Assembly: GCF_000316645.1 (NCBI RefSeq)
Contig: NC_019684.1
Span: forward strand, 4,562,001 to 4,626,000
Length of the DNA stretch: 64,000 nucleotides
DNA from: Nostoc sp. PCC 7524
GTDB taxonomy: Bacteria > Cyanobacteriota > Cyanobacteriia > Cyanobacteriales > Nostocaceae
Direction of reading: 5' to 3'
A model generated the notes under the pieces. That model worked only from the letters and a program-made list of their open reading frames with translations, did no database searches and was not told where the DNA came from. This document shows, in pieces, positions 35,035 through 44,443 of this stretch. The position numbers were made by a program, and so were the translations under genes. Each line of letters opens with the position of its first letter. The first letter of the stretch is position 1.

Positions 35035-35075
35035 AGAGACGCGAAGTTGTACTTTTCCTACACTAACGCGTCTCT
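35035..35075 (-). terminator. Hairpin downstream of nadA
   Basis: Arms AGAGACGCG (35035-35043) and CGCGTCTCT (35067-35075) are perfectly complementary and lie just after the nadA stop on its strand. There is no clean T-run, and similar GAGACGCG hairpins occur as dispersed repeats in Nostoc, so it may be either. Confidence 0.5.
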
Positions 35076-35080
35076 TTGAC

Positions 35081-36055
35081 CTAAACACTCATTTCTAACA
35101 TCCGTTGAATTGGTCGCAAAGCCGCAACGCGGATATCCTCTGACATAGTAATTTCAGGGGTACGGTTTTTCATCGCCAAATAGAGTTTTTCTAAAGTATT
35201 CAACCGCATAAATGGACATTCGTTACAAGCACAGTTATTCACTGGTGGCGCAGGGATAAAGTGCTTGTTAGGAGCTAATTTTTGCATTTGGTGAATAATA
35301 CCTGGCTCTGTAGCCACGATAAATTCTTGGCTAGGGCTGGTTTGGCAATATTTGAGTAAAGCGGCTGTAGAGCCGATAAAACTGGCGTGGCGTAAGACGC
35401 TACTTTCACATTCTGGGTGAGCGATCGCCTCTGCTTCTGGGTGAGCTATTTTTAGTTGGACAATCTTCTTCTCTGAGAAGGTTTCATGCACTATACAGCT
35501 ACCTTGCCATAACACCAAATCCCGTCCGGTTTGTTCCATGACATACCTCCCTAAATTCTTGTCTGGAGCAAAAATAATTGGCTGTGCTTCGGGGATTTGC
35601 TGCACAATCTTCACAGCGTTGGAACTGGTGCAGATAATATCGCTCATCGCCTTAATTTCGGCAGAGCAATTAATATATGAAACTACTACATGATCGGGAT
35701 GTGCCGCTTTAAAAGCAGCAAATTCTGCTGGTGGACAACTATCAGCTAAAGAACAACCAGCATTTAAATCCGGTAACAGTACCAACTTGTCTGGATTGAG
35801 TATCTTGGCTGTCTCAGCCATAAAGTGAACGCCAGCAAAGACAATCACATCTGCATTGGTTTTTTCTGCGGCTCTAGCTAGTTGTAATGAATCTCCAATA
35901 AAATCTGCAATATCCTGAATATCCGGCTCTTGATAATAATGTGCCAATATCACCGCATTGAGTTCTTTTTTGAGACTCTCAATAGCGGCAAATAAATCTA
36001 GTGGTAGTCCACCCGGTTGAGTTTGTTCGCGTTGAGCAAATGCAGTTGTAAACAC
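35081..36055 (-). CDS. nadA: Quinolinate synthase NadA
   Basis: 324 residues. NadA condenses iminoaspartate with dihydroxyacetone phosphate to quinolinate, the first committed product of NAD synthesis, using a [4Fe-4S] cluster. Visible are the three-layer repeat motifs [52 protein letters not shown], and the C-terminal [21 protein letters not shown] with the cluster cysteines. The length is typical. It is flanked by the LRAT-GUN4 gene on the same strand and a phosphoesterase on the other. Confidence 0.96.
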   Translation of the reverse strand: MFTTAFAQREQTQPGGLPLDLFAAIESLKKELNAVILAHYYQEPDIQDIADFIGDSLQLARAAEKTNADVIVFAGVHFMAETAKILNPDKLVLLPDLNAGCSLADSCPPAEFAAFKAAHPDHVVVSYINCSAEIKAMSDIICTSSNAVKIVQQIPEAQPIIFAPDKNLGRYVMEQTGRDLVLWQGSCIVHETFSEKKIVQLKIAHPEAEAIAHPECESSVLRHASFIGSTAALLKYCQTSPSQEFIVATEPGIIHQMQKLAPNKHFIPAPPVNNCACNECPFMRLNTLEKLYLAMKNRTPEITMSEDIRVAALRPIQRMLEMSV

Positions 36056-36204
36056 AGTTAAGAGTTGCTTAAATTTGCAGGTTTTGAGCTTGTGAATTAA
36101 TTATAGTAGTTTTTACCAAAAATAGGAGGTGGGGTAATAGCCCGAATTTATGTGCAAATGCGGCTGAGTTTCCTATGCTGGAAATATACGGCAAGGAAAG
36201 TGGC

Positions 36205-37134
36205 ATGACCAGTCAAAAATCTCAATCAAAAACTCTCAAAATTGCTGTAGTGGGAGATGTTCACGACCAGTGGGAAACAGAAGATGGCATTGCACTTAAG
36301 CATCTGGGTGTTGATTTGGTGCTATTTGTGGGGGATTTTGGTAATGAGTCGGTGGAAGTGGTAAGAGCGATCGCTTCCCTGGATATTCCCAAAGCAGCAG
36401 TGATGGGCAACCATGATGCTTGGTACACTGCGACAGAATGGGGACGAAAGAAGTGTCCTTATGATCGCGCCAAGGAAGACTGGGTACAAGAACAACTTGA
36501 TTTATTAGGTTCAGCCCATGTTGGTTACAGTAAGCTGGATTTTCCAGAGTGGAATTTAACTGTGGTGGGGGGTCGTCCTTTTAGCTGGGGTGGTCATGAA
36601 TGGCGGTTTGCTGACATCTGTAAACAGCGTTATGGGGTGTCAACCTTAGAAGAGTCAGCAGCCAGAATCTTTGCATCAGTGAAAAGTGCAGCCAGTGACA
36701 CGATCATTTTTCTCGGTCATAACGGGCCGAGTGGATTAGGCGATCGCCCTGAAGATCCCTGCGGTAAAGATTGGCATCCTGTAGGCGGCGATTTTGGCGA
36801 TCCAGATTTAGCTGAGGCGATTTCTCAAACTATCACAGCTGGTAAACAAATTTCCTTGGTAGCATTTGGGCATATGCACCATGCTTTACGACACACCAAG
36901 AAAGAACTACGAAAAGCAGTCTTTAGAAGCCCAGAGGGGATAATTTACTTAAATGCCGCTAGTGTACCCAGGATTGTGGAGAAGGACGGCGAGAAACTGC
37001 GGAATTTTTCTCTGGTGTCCCTAGAGGCGGGTGTAGTGACGCAAGCTTCCTTAGTTTGGGTTGGCCAAGATTTTCAAGTAGCATCAGAAGAAATTTTTTA
37101 TCAGCGATCGCATTCAGTAGTGCAACCTGCGTAG
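36205..37134 (+). CDS. Metallophosphoesterase (TIGR04168-like)
   Basis: 309 residues from the second ATG (MTSQKSQSKTLKIAVVGDVH); an earlier start at 36175 adds ten residues. The calcineurin-like metal sites are complete: GDVHD (Asp, His), GDFGNES (Asp), GNHDAWY (Asn, His), FLGHNGPSG (His) and FGHMHHAL (GHxH). The cyanobacteria- and plant-specific subgroup has this length and the central WGGHEWRF segment. The substrate is unknown. Confidence 0.88.
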   Translation: MTSQKSQSKTLKIAVVGDVHDQWETEDGIALKHLGVDLVLFVGDFGNESVEVVRAIASLDIPKAAVMGNHDAWYTATEWGRKKCPYDRAKEDWVQEQLDLLGSAHVGYSKLDFPEWNLTVVGGRPFSWGGHEWRFADICKQRYGVSTLEESAARIFASVKSAASDTIIFLGHNGPSGLGDRPEDPCGKDWHPVGGDFGDPDLAEAISQTITAGKQISLVAFGHMHHALRHTKKELRKAVFRSPEGIIYLNAASVPRIVEKDGEKLRNFSLVSLEAGVVTQASLVWVGQDFQVASEEIFYQRSHSVVQPA

Positions 37135-37211
37135 TGATAAGGTATATTAGAATCTGTCAGCTTGATTGCTAACCGACAAATGTAGGGTAAGCAATAGCTC
37201 GGCAGTTTATT

Positions 37212-37296
37212 GGAGAGGTGGCAGAGTGGTCGATTGCGTCCGACTTGAAATCGGATGAAGTGAAAGCTTCCGGGAGTTCGAATCTCCCCCTCTCCG
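37212..37296 (+). tRNA. tRNA-Ser (anticodon TGA)
   Basis: 85 nucleotides with a 7-base acceptor stem GGAGAGG paired to CCTCTCC and discriminator G, a long variable arm as in class II tRNAs, T-loop GTTCGAAT, and anticodon stem TCCGA/TCGGA with the loop CTTGAAA giving TGA (reads UCA codons). CCA is not encoded. tRNA genes are common integration sites, and the ATPase-nuclease pair begins 240 bases downstream. Confidence 0.96.
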
Positions 37297-37537
37297 TTGA
37301 ATAATTTCTACATCAGCAAATACAGATGAACTCTCTGATTTCAGGTTAGACGACAGAGAGCCAATCAAAGTTATGTCGCACATAACAGTCTACTGTTGGA
37401 TAGCTTTGTTATTATTCCGAATATCACTACTCAAATTTAGGTTTCAGCAATGGGGATGATTCGCTGAAATTCCAAAGCATGGTAGTGTGTAATAAATTTT
37501 ATATACTTATTTCTCACTAAGTTGTACCAAATGAATC

Positions 37538-38938
37538 ATGAAAGTAAAAATTGCTAATTTAGGTGTTATAGAACAAGCTGAGATAGATTTAAAACCCCTC
37601 ACTGTTTTTATTGGCAGAAATGGTACAGGTAAAACTTGGACGGCTTACACCTTAGCATCTATATTTGGTGAACATGGGTTTGATAGATACTGTAAAAGTT
37701 ATATTGATGGGAAGACTCTGCAAAAATATCCAACAATAGATAATGCAATTGAGCAGTTTTTGCAAGAAGGCAGTGTTGAGTTTGACATAGTTAAATTTGT
37801 TGAAGAATATGCAGAAATCTATATTAATGATTTATCCAGCATGGTACATAACTGGATGAAAACATTTATGGGTACAGAACGTGTTTTTTTTGAAAAAACG
37901 GAAGTCAAGTTTAATTTAGCAGCAGCAAAAACAGGGATATGTGAGTATATTAAAAAATTATATATAGATGAAGCTATTTATTTTGGTACTACAAAAAAAA
38001 ATATAATTCATACACTTAAAGAAGCAGATAAAAATAACATTTACTTTTATATAACTTCAGAAGATAATTTTCTAAATAAGATGCCCAAACGAAGTTTCAA
38101 AAGTTTCCTGGTTCAAGGAATATTTGAAATTTTACATAGGGCTTTTTATTCTTATGTATATATATTTCCTACAGAAAGAACTACTTTCATAACATTTTCA
38201 GCGAAAAAAGAAATAATTAGAAGAGAAAATATAGTAAATGAAGATAATGTTGTAGAAAGAAATTTGTCTGAAGAAAGAAAAGTGCAACCCAGTGTGGCAG
38301 TCCAAAGTCTACTGGAAATATTAATAACAGCATACGAAAAAAAATCTGGTCAAAGAGAAGAAGAACTGCAAAATAATCCTAAAATTGCTGACTATATTCA
38401 ATTGGCTGATTTAATAGAAAAAGAAATTTTAGAGGGAAAAGTAGTTTTTGATGAACATATATATAGTAGAGAATTACTTTTCCAACCAGCAGAAAATATA
38501 CAGTTAGAAATGAGAGTTGCTTCTTCAATGGTTAAAGAACTAGCTCTTTTAGTTCTGTGCTTGCGCTATTTAGCTGAACCTGATGAGTTACTGATTATTG
38601 ATGAACCAGAAATGAATTTACATCCAGCAGTCCAAGTAGAAATTACAGAATTGTTAGCCATGTTAGTTCAAGCTGGTTTAAAAGTATTAATTACAACTCA
38701 TAGCCCTTATATTGTTGAGCATCTAGGTAATTTGATGGAAGCAGCTAAACGTAAAGATAAAGATGATATTAAAAAACGTTTTTACTTAGAGAGAACAGAA
38801 GCTTTTATTCCTAAAGAGAAGGTTTCAATATATTTGTTTGAAGATGGTACAGCCAAGAATATTTTAAATGAAGAAGGGCGTATTGATTGGGGTACATTTG
38901 GGGATGTGTCTGATGATATATCTCACATTTTTCCATAA
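37538..38938 (+). CDS. AAA/ABC-type ATPase (OLD/AriA/PtuA-like)
   Basis: 466 residues. It has an SMC/RecF-like ABC ATPase split by a long insert: Walker A GRNGTGKT (26-33) right after the LKPLTVFI strand, a lysine-rich central region (about 90-250), the signature region VASSMVKELALLVLCLRYL, Walker B ELLIIDEPEMNLHP (about 349-362), and the H-loop TTHSPYIVEHL (about 385). There is no C-terminal TOPRIM or helicase domain, unlike OLD nucleases. The next gene starts 29 bases later and encodes a small likely nuclease. The gene is more AT-rich than its neighbours (many AAA and ATA codons), consistent with acquisition. Such ATPase-plus-effector pairs are typical of phage-defence systems, but this pair matches none I can name. 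Confidence 0.85.
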   Translation: MKVKIANLGVIEQAEIDLKPLTVFIGRNGTGKTWTAYTLASIFGEHGFDRYCKSYIDGKTLQKYPTIDNAIEQFLQEGSVEFDIVKFVEEYAEIYINDLSSMVHNWMKTFMGTERVFFEKTEVKFNLAAAKTGICEYIKKLYIDEAIYFGTTKKNIIHTLKEADKNNIYFYITSEDNFLNKMPKRSFKSFLVQGIFEILHRAFYSYVYIFPTERTTFITFSAKKEIIRRENIVNEDNVVERNLSEERKVQPSVAVQSLLEILITAYEKKSGQREEELQNNPKIADYIQLADLIEKEILEGKVVFDEHIYSRELLFQPAENIQLEMRVASSMVKELALLVLCLRYLAEPDELLIIDEPEMNLHPAVQVEITELLAMLVQAGLKVLITTHSPYIVEHLGNLMEAAKRKDKDDIKKRFYLERTEAFIPKEKVSIYLFEDGTAKNILNEEGRIDWGTFGDVSDDISHIFP

Positions 38939-38967
38939 TCACTCTTAAGTTGAGGAGTGATGTAATA

Positions 38968-39495
38968 ATGCCTTTCAACACATTATTGTTATCAGGTTGT
39001 TTACTACCAGGGAAAACCAGTCATAGAGAAGATGGAGTAGAAATCAGGGTAGAACCTGCTAGTGGTGAGACAGTTCTCTTTTTTTCAATAGACTCTGACA
39101 AAAATCCTAAATGTAAATTACGCCAAATTTTAGGATTAGATCAATCAGGTATGAAAAGTTGTGACCTCATTGTATTTTATGCAAGAGAGAACGAAAACAT
39201 AATTTGTTTTGTCGAACTGAAGGGTAGTAAAATAGAAAATGCAAAAGAACAAGTGATAAATACATATATTTATTTCAGTAAGGTATTTAAAAAATCCGAT
39301 CCATCATTAAATTTTGTTCCAAAAGCCTATATTAAATCTGACAGTTCTTTACCTAGAGAACTGGATAAATATAAGCAGGAATTAAAAGCAACATTTGGTG
39401 AGGGTAACTATGACATTAACAGAGATTCAGATTTAGGTAAATTTTTACGAGGTGTTCCGTATCAATCCAAGGGCAAGAGGAAAAAGGGTAAATAG
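38968..39495 (+). CDS. Small PD-(D/E)xK-like putative nuclease, partner of the ATPase
   Basis: 175 residues from the ATG at 38968, preceded by GAGGAG at 38952-38957. An upstream TTG frame start at 38950 is less likely. The central part reads SCDLIVFYARENENIICFVELKGSK, giving Asp66 and the Glu83-x-Lys85 pair on two adjacent strands, the geometry of restriction-like nucleases. The rest is lysine-rich and ends in KGKRKKGK. I know no named family. The tight link to the ATPase suggests a two-gene system in which the ATPase controls the nuclease. The nuclease call rests on a short motif only. Confidence 0.6.
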   Translation: MPFNTLLLSGCLLPGKTSHREDGVEIRVEPASGETVLFFSIDSDKNPKCKLRQILGLDQSGMKSCDLIVFYARENENIICFVELKGSKIENAKEQVINTYIYFSKVFKKSDPSLNFVPKAYIKSDSSLPRELDKYKQELKATFGEGNYDINRDSDLGKFLRGVPYQSKGKRKKGK

Positions 39496-39620
39496 TTAAC
39501 TTTCCTTGCCTTCATCTTGCTGAATTCTAATCTGGCAAAACCCTTATAGATTCAGAACATAGGCAACTGAAGACAAAATCTCCCAAGAGTTTTAGGGTAA
39601 ATTTCTATTTATTACAGCAA

Positions 39621-40655
39621 CTATGACCTCAATGGATGATAAACCTTGCCCAAGGTACGATCGCTCTGAATCTCAATTACTAAATCAACATTAGCCGCAG
39701 ATTCAACCAGGGGTTTGATAAATAATTCTGGGTGTAGCGATCGCCAGAAATAATTGACAAAATATTCAATTTGTGCATCAGTCATCCCAGTTTTACCAGC
39801 CGCAATCATTTGGTGTTCTGCTTGTTTGCGCCATTCTACAGAGCAACGATAATCAGTGGGACATAACACAACTAAACTATCTAATCGCTCCCATAGTGGT
39901 AAATATTCCCTGAGTCGATGATTCATATCACGGGCAAATGCCTGATCTGCATCGGTGACAATGGGTGGCGGTGCTTGATCGAAGACATCGGGATTGATGG
40001 GACGCACACCCACAAACCAACCTTCAAATAGTAGGATATCAACACTTTCTACAATTTCTGGATGGGTGCGATCGCCTGCACCACCATAAGCAGATTTATC
40101 AAAGCGGGGAACAATCACGGGACTTTGTGACTGGCGAATTTGCTCTAATAACTCTAAGCCTAAATCTACATCATGAGTTCCTGGGGGGCCACGCCAAATT
40201 AGACGGGGATCAACTTGGGTTAAAGCCAGGCGATCGCTATAGGTTTTATATAAGTCATCTAAAGACAAACTCACACTTTGATATCCCAACTCCTGAAGAA
40301 TTAAACCCAGAACTTGGCACATCGTAGTTTTACCTGTTCCTTGTCCCCCCAATATTCCCTGGATGAAAGGGCGCTGTAACTGTTGGTGTTGTGATGCTAT
40401 CTTCATACCCAAAGGTAGCCACACATCCCACAACACTGGCAACATTTTCTCTACTGGCGTATGTAGGCGACTTTGACAGAATTGTCTAAATACTGGTAAT
40501 ACAGATTGCAAAAGCTGCGATCGCTCTTGAATTACTTGCTCTACATTTGCCGATGTAATGCCAAAAGCTTTAGCTCTGATAGGATTTGCTAAGGCTGCTG
40601 ATTGTGCGGCTTGCTGCCAAGTTTCCGTCTCGATTCCTTGTAACCAACTGTTCAT
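39621..40655 (-). CDS. D-glycerate 3-kinase (plant/cyanobacterial GLYK type)
   Basis: 344 residues. It phosphorylates D-glycerate to 3-phosphoglycerate, the last step of photorespiration. The P-loop is GILGGQGTGKTTMCQVLG (about 105-122), followed by SLSLDDLYKTYSDR, RGPPGTHDVDLGLELLEQI and VPRFDKSAYGGAGDR, then ILLFEGWFVGVRP. This set is characteristic of GLYK and not of the bacterial GlxK class. It is encoded just upstream, on the same strand, of a Ycf20 gene's 5' side spacer of 16 bases, so ycf20 and glyk probably form one operon. Confidence 0.88.
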   Translation of the reverse strand: MNSWLQGIETETWQQAAQSAALANPIRAKAFGITSANVEQVIQERSQLLQSVLPVFRQFCQSRLHTPVEKMLPVLWDVWLPLGMKIASQHQQLQRPFIQGILGGQGTGKTTMCQVLGLILQELGYQSVSLSLDDLYKTYSDRLALTQVDPRLIWRGPPGTHDVDLGLELLEQIRQSQSPVIVPRFDKSAYGGAGDRTHPEIVESVDILLFEGWFVGVRPINPDVFDQAPPPIVTDADQAFARDMNHRLREYLPLWERLDSLVVLCPTDYRCSVEWRKQAEHQMIAAGKTGMTDAQIEYFVNYFWRSLHPELFIKPLVESAANVDLVIEIQSDRTLGKVYHPLRS

Positions 40656-40671
40656 CGTCTCTCTACTCGAC

Positions 40672-41007
40672 TTATGAACCTAGTTTAAAAGCTTCAATAA
40701 ACAAGCTATAGATAAAACCTACTTTCAAAAGATTGAGGGATTCTACCCACAGTTCGCGTCTGGCAAAAAAGCTCCGACTATAAAATATCCTGCTAGTAAC
40801 TTCAGTCAACACCACTAAAAAACCAGCGATCATAATATCTAATGTGCCTCTTTGTCCCGCTATAGTAGAGATTGCCGTTCCCAGAAAGAAACCAAACAGA
40901 AAACTAATTACCAGTAGTGACAGCCGCCGCCAAGGATTTAAAAACCATAGTCCCAAATTTCTGGCAATGGCATCGAATAAGTTGTTAAGACGGGTGTTTT
41001 GCATCAC
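40672..41007 (-). CDS. ycf20: Ycf20-like membrane protein (DUF565)
   Basis: 111 residues. The pattern NPWRRLSLLVISFLFGFFLGTAISTIAGQRG (about 25-55) and a second membrane helix (MIAGFLVVLTEVTSRIFYS) match DUF565/Ycf20, a protein conserved in plastids and cyanobacteria and linked to energy-dependent quenching in algae. The third hydrophobic helix at the C-terminus (GFIYSLFIEAFKL) completes it. Its gene is 16 bases from the glycerate kinase gene. Confidence 0.85.
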   Translation of the reverse strand: MMQNTRLNNLFDAIARNLGLWFLNPWRRLSLLVISFLFGFFLGTAISTIAGQRGTLDIMIAGFLVVLTEVTSRIFYSRSFFARRELWVESLNLLKVGFIYSLFIEAFKLGS

Positions 41008-41714
41008 TCAAGGGTTTAGCTAAAAGTCACAATTTGATGATGGTTTGCTCCAGAGAATGTCTGTTGCATAGTCTTATAGGACTTACGCACTGAAGGACAA
41101 AACCCTGATCCCCCCTCACCCCCTTAAAAAGGGAGGAATGTCTAAAGCCCCCTTTTGAATCAGGCTTGGGCGATCTGAGTGCGTAAGTTCTAGCTCATAT
41201 AACGGCTTTGGCAATTAGAAGTAAATTTTATACATTTTACTATCCTGGCGTATTGCCATAAAGCTACTCTCAGCATACTATCTGGTTGACTTCAGCTGAT
41301 TGGGGAAGTGTCTAATAGACAAATATTAAGAAATGTGAATAATATTCTGTGGCTGTATCTAGTGGTTTGAGCAAAGCTACCTTGTGACTCAAATTACTTG
41401 TCCTCAGAAAATTTCTCAGGGACTTACTCGGAGGAAATACATGATTTATGTATCATATTTGGCAATCTTACTTCATAATGCTAGATATCAAATTCGACAT
41501 TATCTGGCTTTTACCTATTTTTTCATTCACTATCTCAAGTAATGATTCATGTTGATGGTTTTCACAAAAATTGCAATTTATGATACATAGCATGATCGAA
41601 TTCTACGTGAGTTTATAGTAGGTGTGTAGAAAACTTTCCTTGGATACAGTTAGTGATAATAGGCTAGTATTTGGTCAAGCCTAAACAAATAATTATTTCT
41701 AAATCAATATCAAT
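41008..41714. other. Long intergenic region containing a MITE
   Basis: About 700 bases between divergent ycf20 and the lipoprotein gene. A 116-bp inverted-repeat element lies at 41077-41192. The remainder is AT-rich with no supportable gene and is long enough to hold both promoters. Confidence 0.5.
41077..41192. mobile_element. MITE-like element with TAGGACTTACGCACT termini
   Basis: Terminal arms TAGGACTTACGCACT (41077-41091) and AGTGCGTAAGTTCTA (41178-41192) are complementary at 14 of 15 positions. The 86-base core has no coding capacity and includes CCCCCTTAAAAAGGGAGG, itself a small hairpin. A related single end, TAGGGCTTACGCACT, lies at 59408-59422, so the family is dispersed. Confidence 0.8.
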
Positions 41715-42341
41715 ATGAAGTCTTCCGTGTATCGTAACGCTGCGGTTACAGCTTGCTCTTTGGGACTGCTGGGGTTACTGGTAGGTTGCTTGGAGATGAG
41801 TGTGTCTTTTGAAGCTGCAAATCCAGATACATCTTCACCTTCATCTACTGATGTGCCAGAAGTACGTCAAGATGCAGTATTATCTGTTGCACCATCAGAC
41901 GGAAATTCTACGTTGATTTCAGATCCAGTATCAACACCTAGTAACAAATCAGAACAAAATACTCATGAAACTGGCTCTATACTGGTATCTCGCCAGTCAT
42001 TAACCAGCAATACCAAATCTCAAGGAACTCTACGCATGAGCAATCAGACAGATCAGCCTGTACGATTGGCTCTCTTAGCTCGACAGCCTGGTAAAAAAAG
42101 CTCGATCAAGGAAAAAGCTGATATTCCCGCTCACTGGGATTTTGATCCCCAGGAAGGTAGTGAACAAGGTTTGATTCTGTCCCTACCCAATGGGAATCTC
42201 AAAATCGAGAAAGGAGATATTTTAGTCGCCTTTGCTCAAGATGGTTCCCGTCGCTACTGGGGGCCTTATGTGGTAGGAGAAACATCTTCACCCAAATGGA
42301 ATTCTCAACAGCAAGAATGGGTATTGGTACTTACTCAATAG
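41715..42341 (+). CDS. Putative lipoprotein of unknown function
   Basis: 208 residues. The N-terminus MKSSVYRNAAVTACSLGLLGLLVGC has a signal peptide with lipobox LLVGC, so the mature protein starts at Cys25. A low-complexity Ser/Thr/Pro/Asn linker (about 35-100) leads to a C-terminal domain with TLRMSNQTDQPVRLALLARQPGK and WDFDPQEGSEQGLILSLPNGNLKIEKGDILVAFAQDGSRRYWGPYVVG, which looks like an immunoglobulin-like fold. The function is unknown. Confidence 0.7.
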   Translation: MKSSVYRNAAVTACSLGLLGLLVGCLEMSVSFEAANPDTSSPSSTDVPEVRQDAVLSVAPSDGNSTLISDPVSTPSNKSEQNTHETGSILVSRQSLTSNTKSQGTLRMSNQTDQPVRLALLARQPGKKSSIKEKADIPAHWDFDPQEGSEQGLILSLPNGNLKIEKGDILVAFAQDGSRRYWGPYVVGETSSPKWNSQQQEWVLVLTQ

Positions 42342-42489
42342 CTGATAGTCTTGATTAGTATTAGTCTTTAGTCAAGAGAAAGCAGACATGATAACGAACA
42401 AAACTTAGCTAGCCAACGACTATTAAATAACGACTCTTATAAAGACGAGATGAATCACATCTCTACTAATGACTATTGACTAATAACTC

Positions 42490-44349
42490 ATGAGGTTGAA
42501 ATTGAGCGTTCCCCACGCTGTTGAGCAGTGGTTAAACAATATCGTGAAGCGTCCAGCCCTTGCTGTGACTGTAGTAATACTGTGGTTGAGTGTGGTTGGT
42601 TGGTTAGCCTACGGATGGAATTTAGGCAATGTGGGCTTAGTTGATGAAACTGAGCCATTATTTGCGGAAGCTTCCCGTCAAATGTTAGTTACGGGGGATT
42701 GGATCACACCCTATTTCAATGGTGAAACTCGGTTTGATAAACCAGCTTTAATTTATTGGTGTCAAGCGATCGCCTATGCTCTAATAGGAGTTAACGAGTG
42801 GGCAGTACGTCTTCCCTCAGCCCTAGCTGCAATAGGAGTTATGGCTTTGGTGTTTTACATTGTTCAGTGGTATTTCGCTCAAAAAGAGGAATTAGAGCAA
42901 GTTTCATCACCGACACGCCGCTATTTAACCGCCGCTATAGCCGCAGCCGTCACAGCACTCAATCCGGAAATGATCATCTGGGGTAGAACTGGTGTCTCAG
43001 ATATGCTCCTTACAGGGTGTATCGCTTCCGCTTTATTGTGCTTTTTCCGGGGATATGGGGGAGCGGGGACTGGGGGTAATTCGTTGCGATCCCTCCTGCC
43101 TAACAACTGGTATTTGGCGTTTTATGTTCTCATTGCTGGGGGAATTTTGACTAAAGGCCCGGTAGGAATTGTTTTACCGGGGATTATTATTGGGGCGTTT
43201 TTGCTGTATGTGGGACAACTGCTAACAGTCATACGGGAAATGCGCCTGTTGTTAGGGTTGGTAATTATTTTTGCCTTATCAGCGCCTTGGTATGTGTTAG
43301 TTACTTTGCGTAATGGCCAGAGTTATATCAACTCCTTTTTTGGTTATCACAATATAGAGCGGTTCACAGAAGTAGTAAATGGACACTCAGCACCCTGGTA
43401 TTTTTACTTTGTGATTGTGCTGCTATTGTTTGCGCCATACTCAGTTTACCTACCATTGGCAATGGTCAGGCTGAAGTTTTGGCAGCGATCGCACTGGCAG
43501 AAGCAAACGAGATCGCAGCAATTCGGTTTATTTGCCTTTGTTTGGTTTATTAGTATCTTTAGCTTTTTTACGATTGCTGTCACCAAACTACCTAGTTATG
43601 TCTTACCTTTAATGCCAGCCGCCGCTATTTTAGTGGCGCTATTATGGAGTGATTTTTTCCTAACTCACGAACCAAATACCAACAGCACAGTTGTTACTTA
43701 TCCCTTGTCTTTTTTACAAGTCAGTAGTTGGATTAGCGTAGGATTTTTATCAGTAGTATCAGTTGCACTTTTTCACCTACCCCAATTATTAGGTAGGGAT
43801 CAAGCAGCACCCAATTTTAATCAAGTTCTTCAAGATTCCGGTATACCTGCAATAGGTGGTTGGCTTTGGCTATTGTTTGCTGTCATCATTGCCTTTTTAA
43901 TTTTACGTCACTACTGGCACTTAATTATTGGGGCTAATTTAGTGGGTTTTGCGGCATTTTTAATCATTGTATTAATGCCCGCTTTATTGTTGATGGATCA
44001 AGAACGTCAACTACCTTTAAGAGAATTATCGGCTGCGGTTGTACAATTCCAACAACCGAAGGAAGAAATAGTTATGGTTGGCTTTAAAAAGCCCAGTATA
44101 GTTTTTTATAGCCACAAACAGATAAAATTTATCAAATTAACAAAAGATGGTGTAGATTACATTCAAAACCTAGCTAATGAACAGAATCATCCATCTTCAT
44201 TACTCCTTCTGACTGAAAAACGCAACTTTTTTAACATGGATTTGCAGCCAGATAACTATGAGAATTTAGCTATGAAAGGCGCTTATCAATTAACTCGAAT
44301 TAATTTCAAGAAAATGAAAAACGAAAAAGAGAAGTTGAAGATATCATAG
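42490..44349 (+). CDS. ArnT/PMT-like membrane glycosyltransferase
   Basis: 619 residues with about twelve membrane helices. The N-terminal loop GNVGLVDETEPLFAEASRQML carries the DE motif typical of GT39/83-type transferases acting on polyprenyl-phosphate sugars, followed by WITPYFNGETRFDKPALIYW, a strong ArnT/PMT hallmark. Then ALNPEMIIWGRTGVSDMLLTGCIA and KGPVGIVLPG. The C-terminal 110 residues form an external domain. The acceptor (lipid or protein) is unknown. The heptamer CAATAGG follows its stop. Confidence 0.85.
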   Translation: MRLKLSVPHAVEQWLNNIVKRPALAVTVVILWLSVVGWLAYGWNLGNVGLVDETEPLFAEASRQMLVTGDWITPYFNGETRFDKPALIYWCQAIAYALIGVNEWAVRLPSALAAIGVMALVFYIVQWYFAQKEELEQVSSPTRRYLTAAIAAAVTALNPEMIIWGRTGVSDMLLTGCIASALLCFFRGYGGAGTGGNSLRSLLPNNWYLAFYVLIAGGILTKGPVGIVLPGIIIGAFLLYVGQLLTVIREMRLLLGLVIIFALSAPWYVLVTLRNGQSYINSFFGYHNIERFTEVVNGHSAPWYFYFVIVLLLFAPYSVYLPLAMVRLKFWQRSHWQKQTRSQQFGLFAFVWFISIFSFFTIAVTKLPSYVLPLMPAAAILVALLWSDFFLTHEPNTNSTVVTYPLSFLQVSSWISVGFLSVVSVALFHLPQLLGRDQAAPNFNQVLQDSGIPAIGGWLWLLFAVIIAFLILRHYWHLIIGANLVGFAAFLIIVLMPALLLMDQERQLPLRELSAAVVQFQQPKEEIVMVGFKKPSIVFYSHKQIKFIKLTKDGVDYIQNLANEQNHPSSLLLLTEKRNFFNMDLQPDNYENLAMKGAYQLTRINFKKMKNEKEKLKIS

Positions 44350-44380
44350 GCAATAGGCACTCTTGCAATAGGCAATAGGC
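44350..44380. repeat. CAATAGG heptamer repeat
   Basis: Four copies of a CAATAGG-type unit lie directly after the glycosyltransferase stop, split by a short AT insert. Same unit as at 53299-53332. Confidence 0.7.
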
Positions 44381-44443
44381 AAAAAGATTCTGTTCTTTCG
44401 CGTTCAAACCATTCCCTAGTCCCCAATACCCAATCCCCGATTT

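Noticed and set aside
38950..38967. TTG start of the small nuclease-like gene
   Set aside because: The ATG at 38968 has a GAGGAG ribosome site at a normal distance.
37538..39495. Calling the ATPase/nuclease pair PARIS, Gabija or Septu
   Set aside because: The second protein shows no DUF4435/TOPRIM, UvrD helicase or HNH motif, so no named system is supported.
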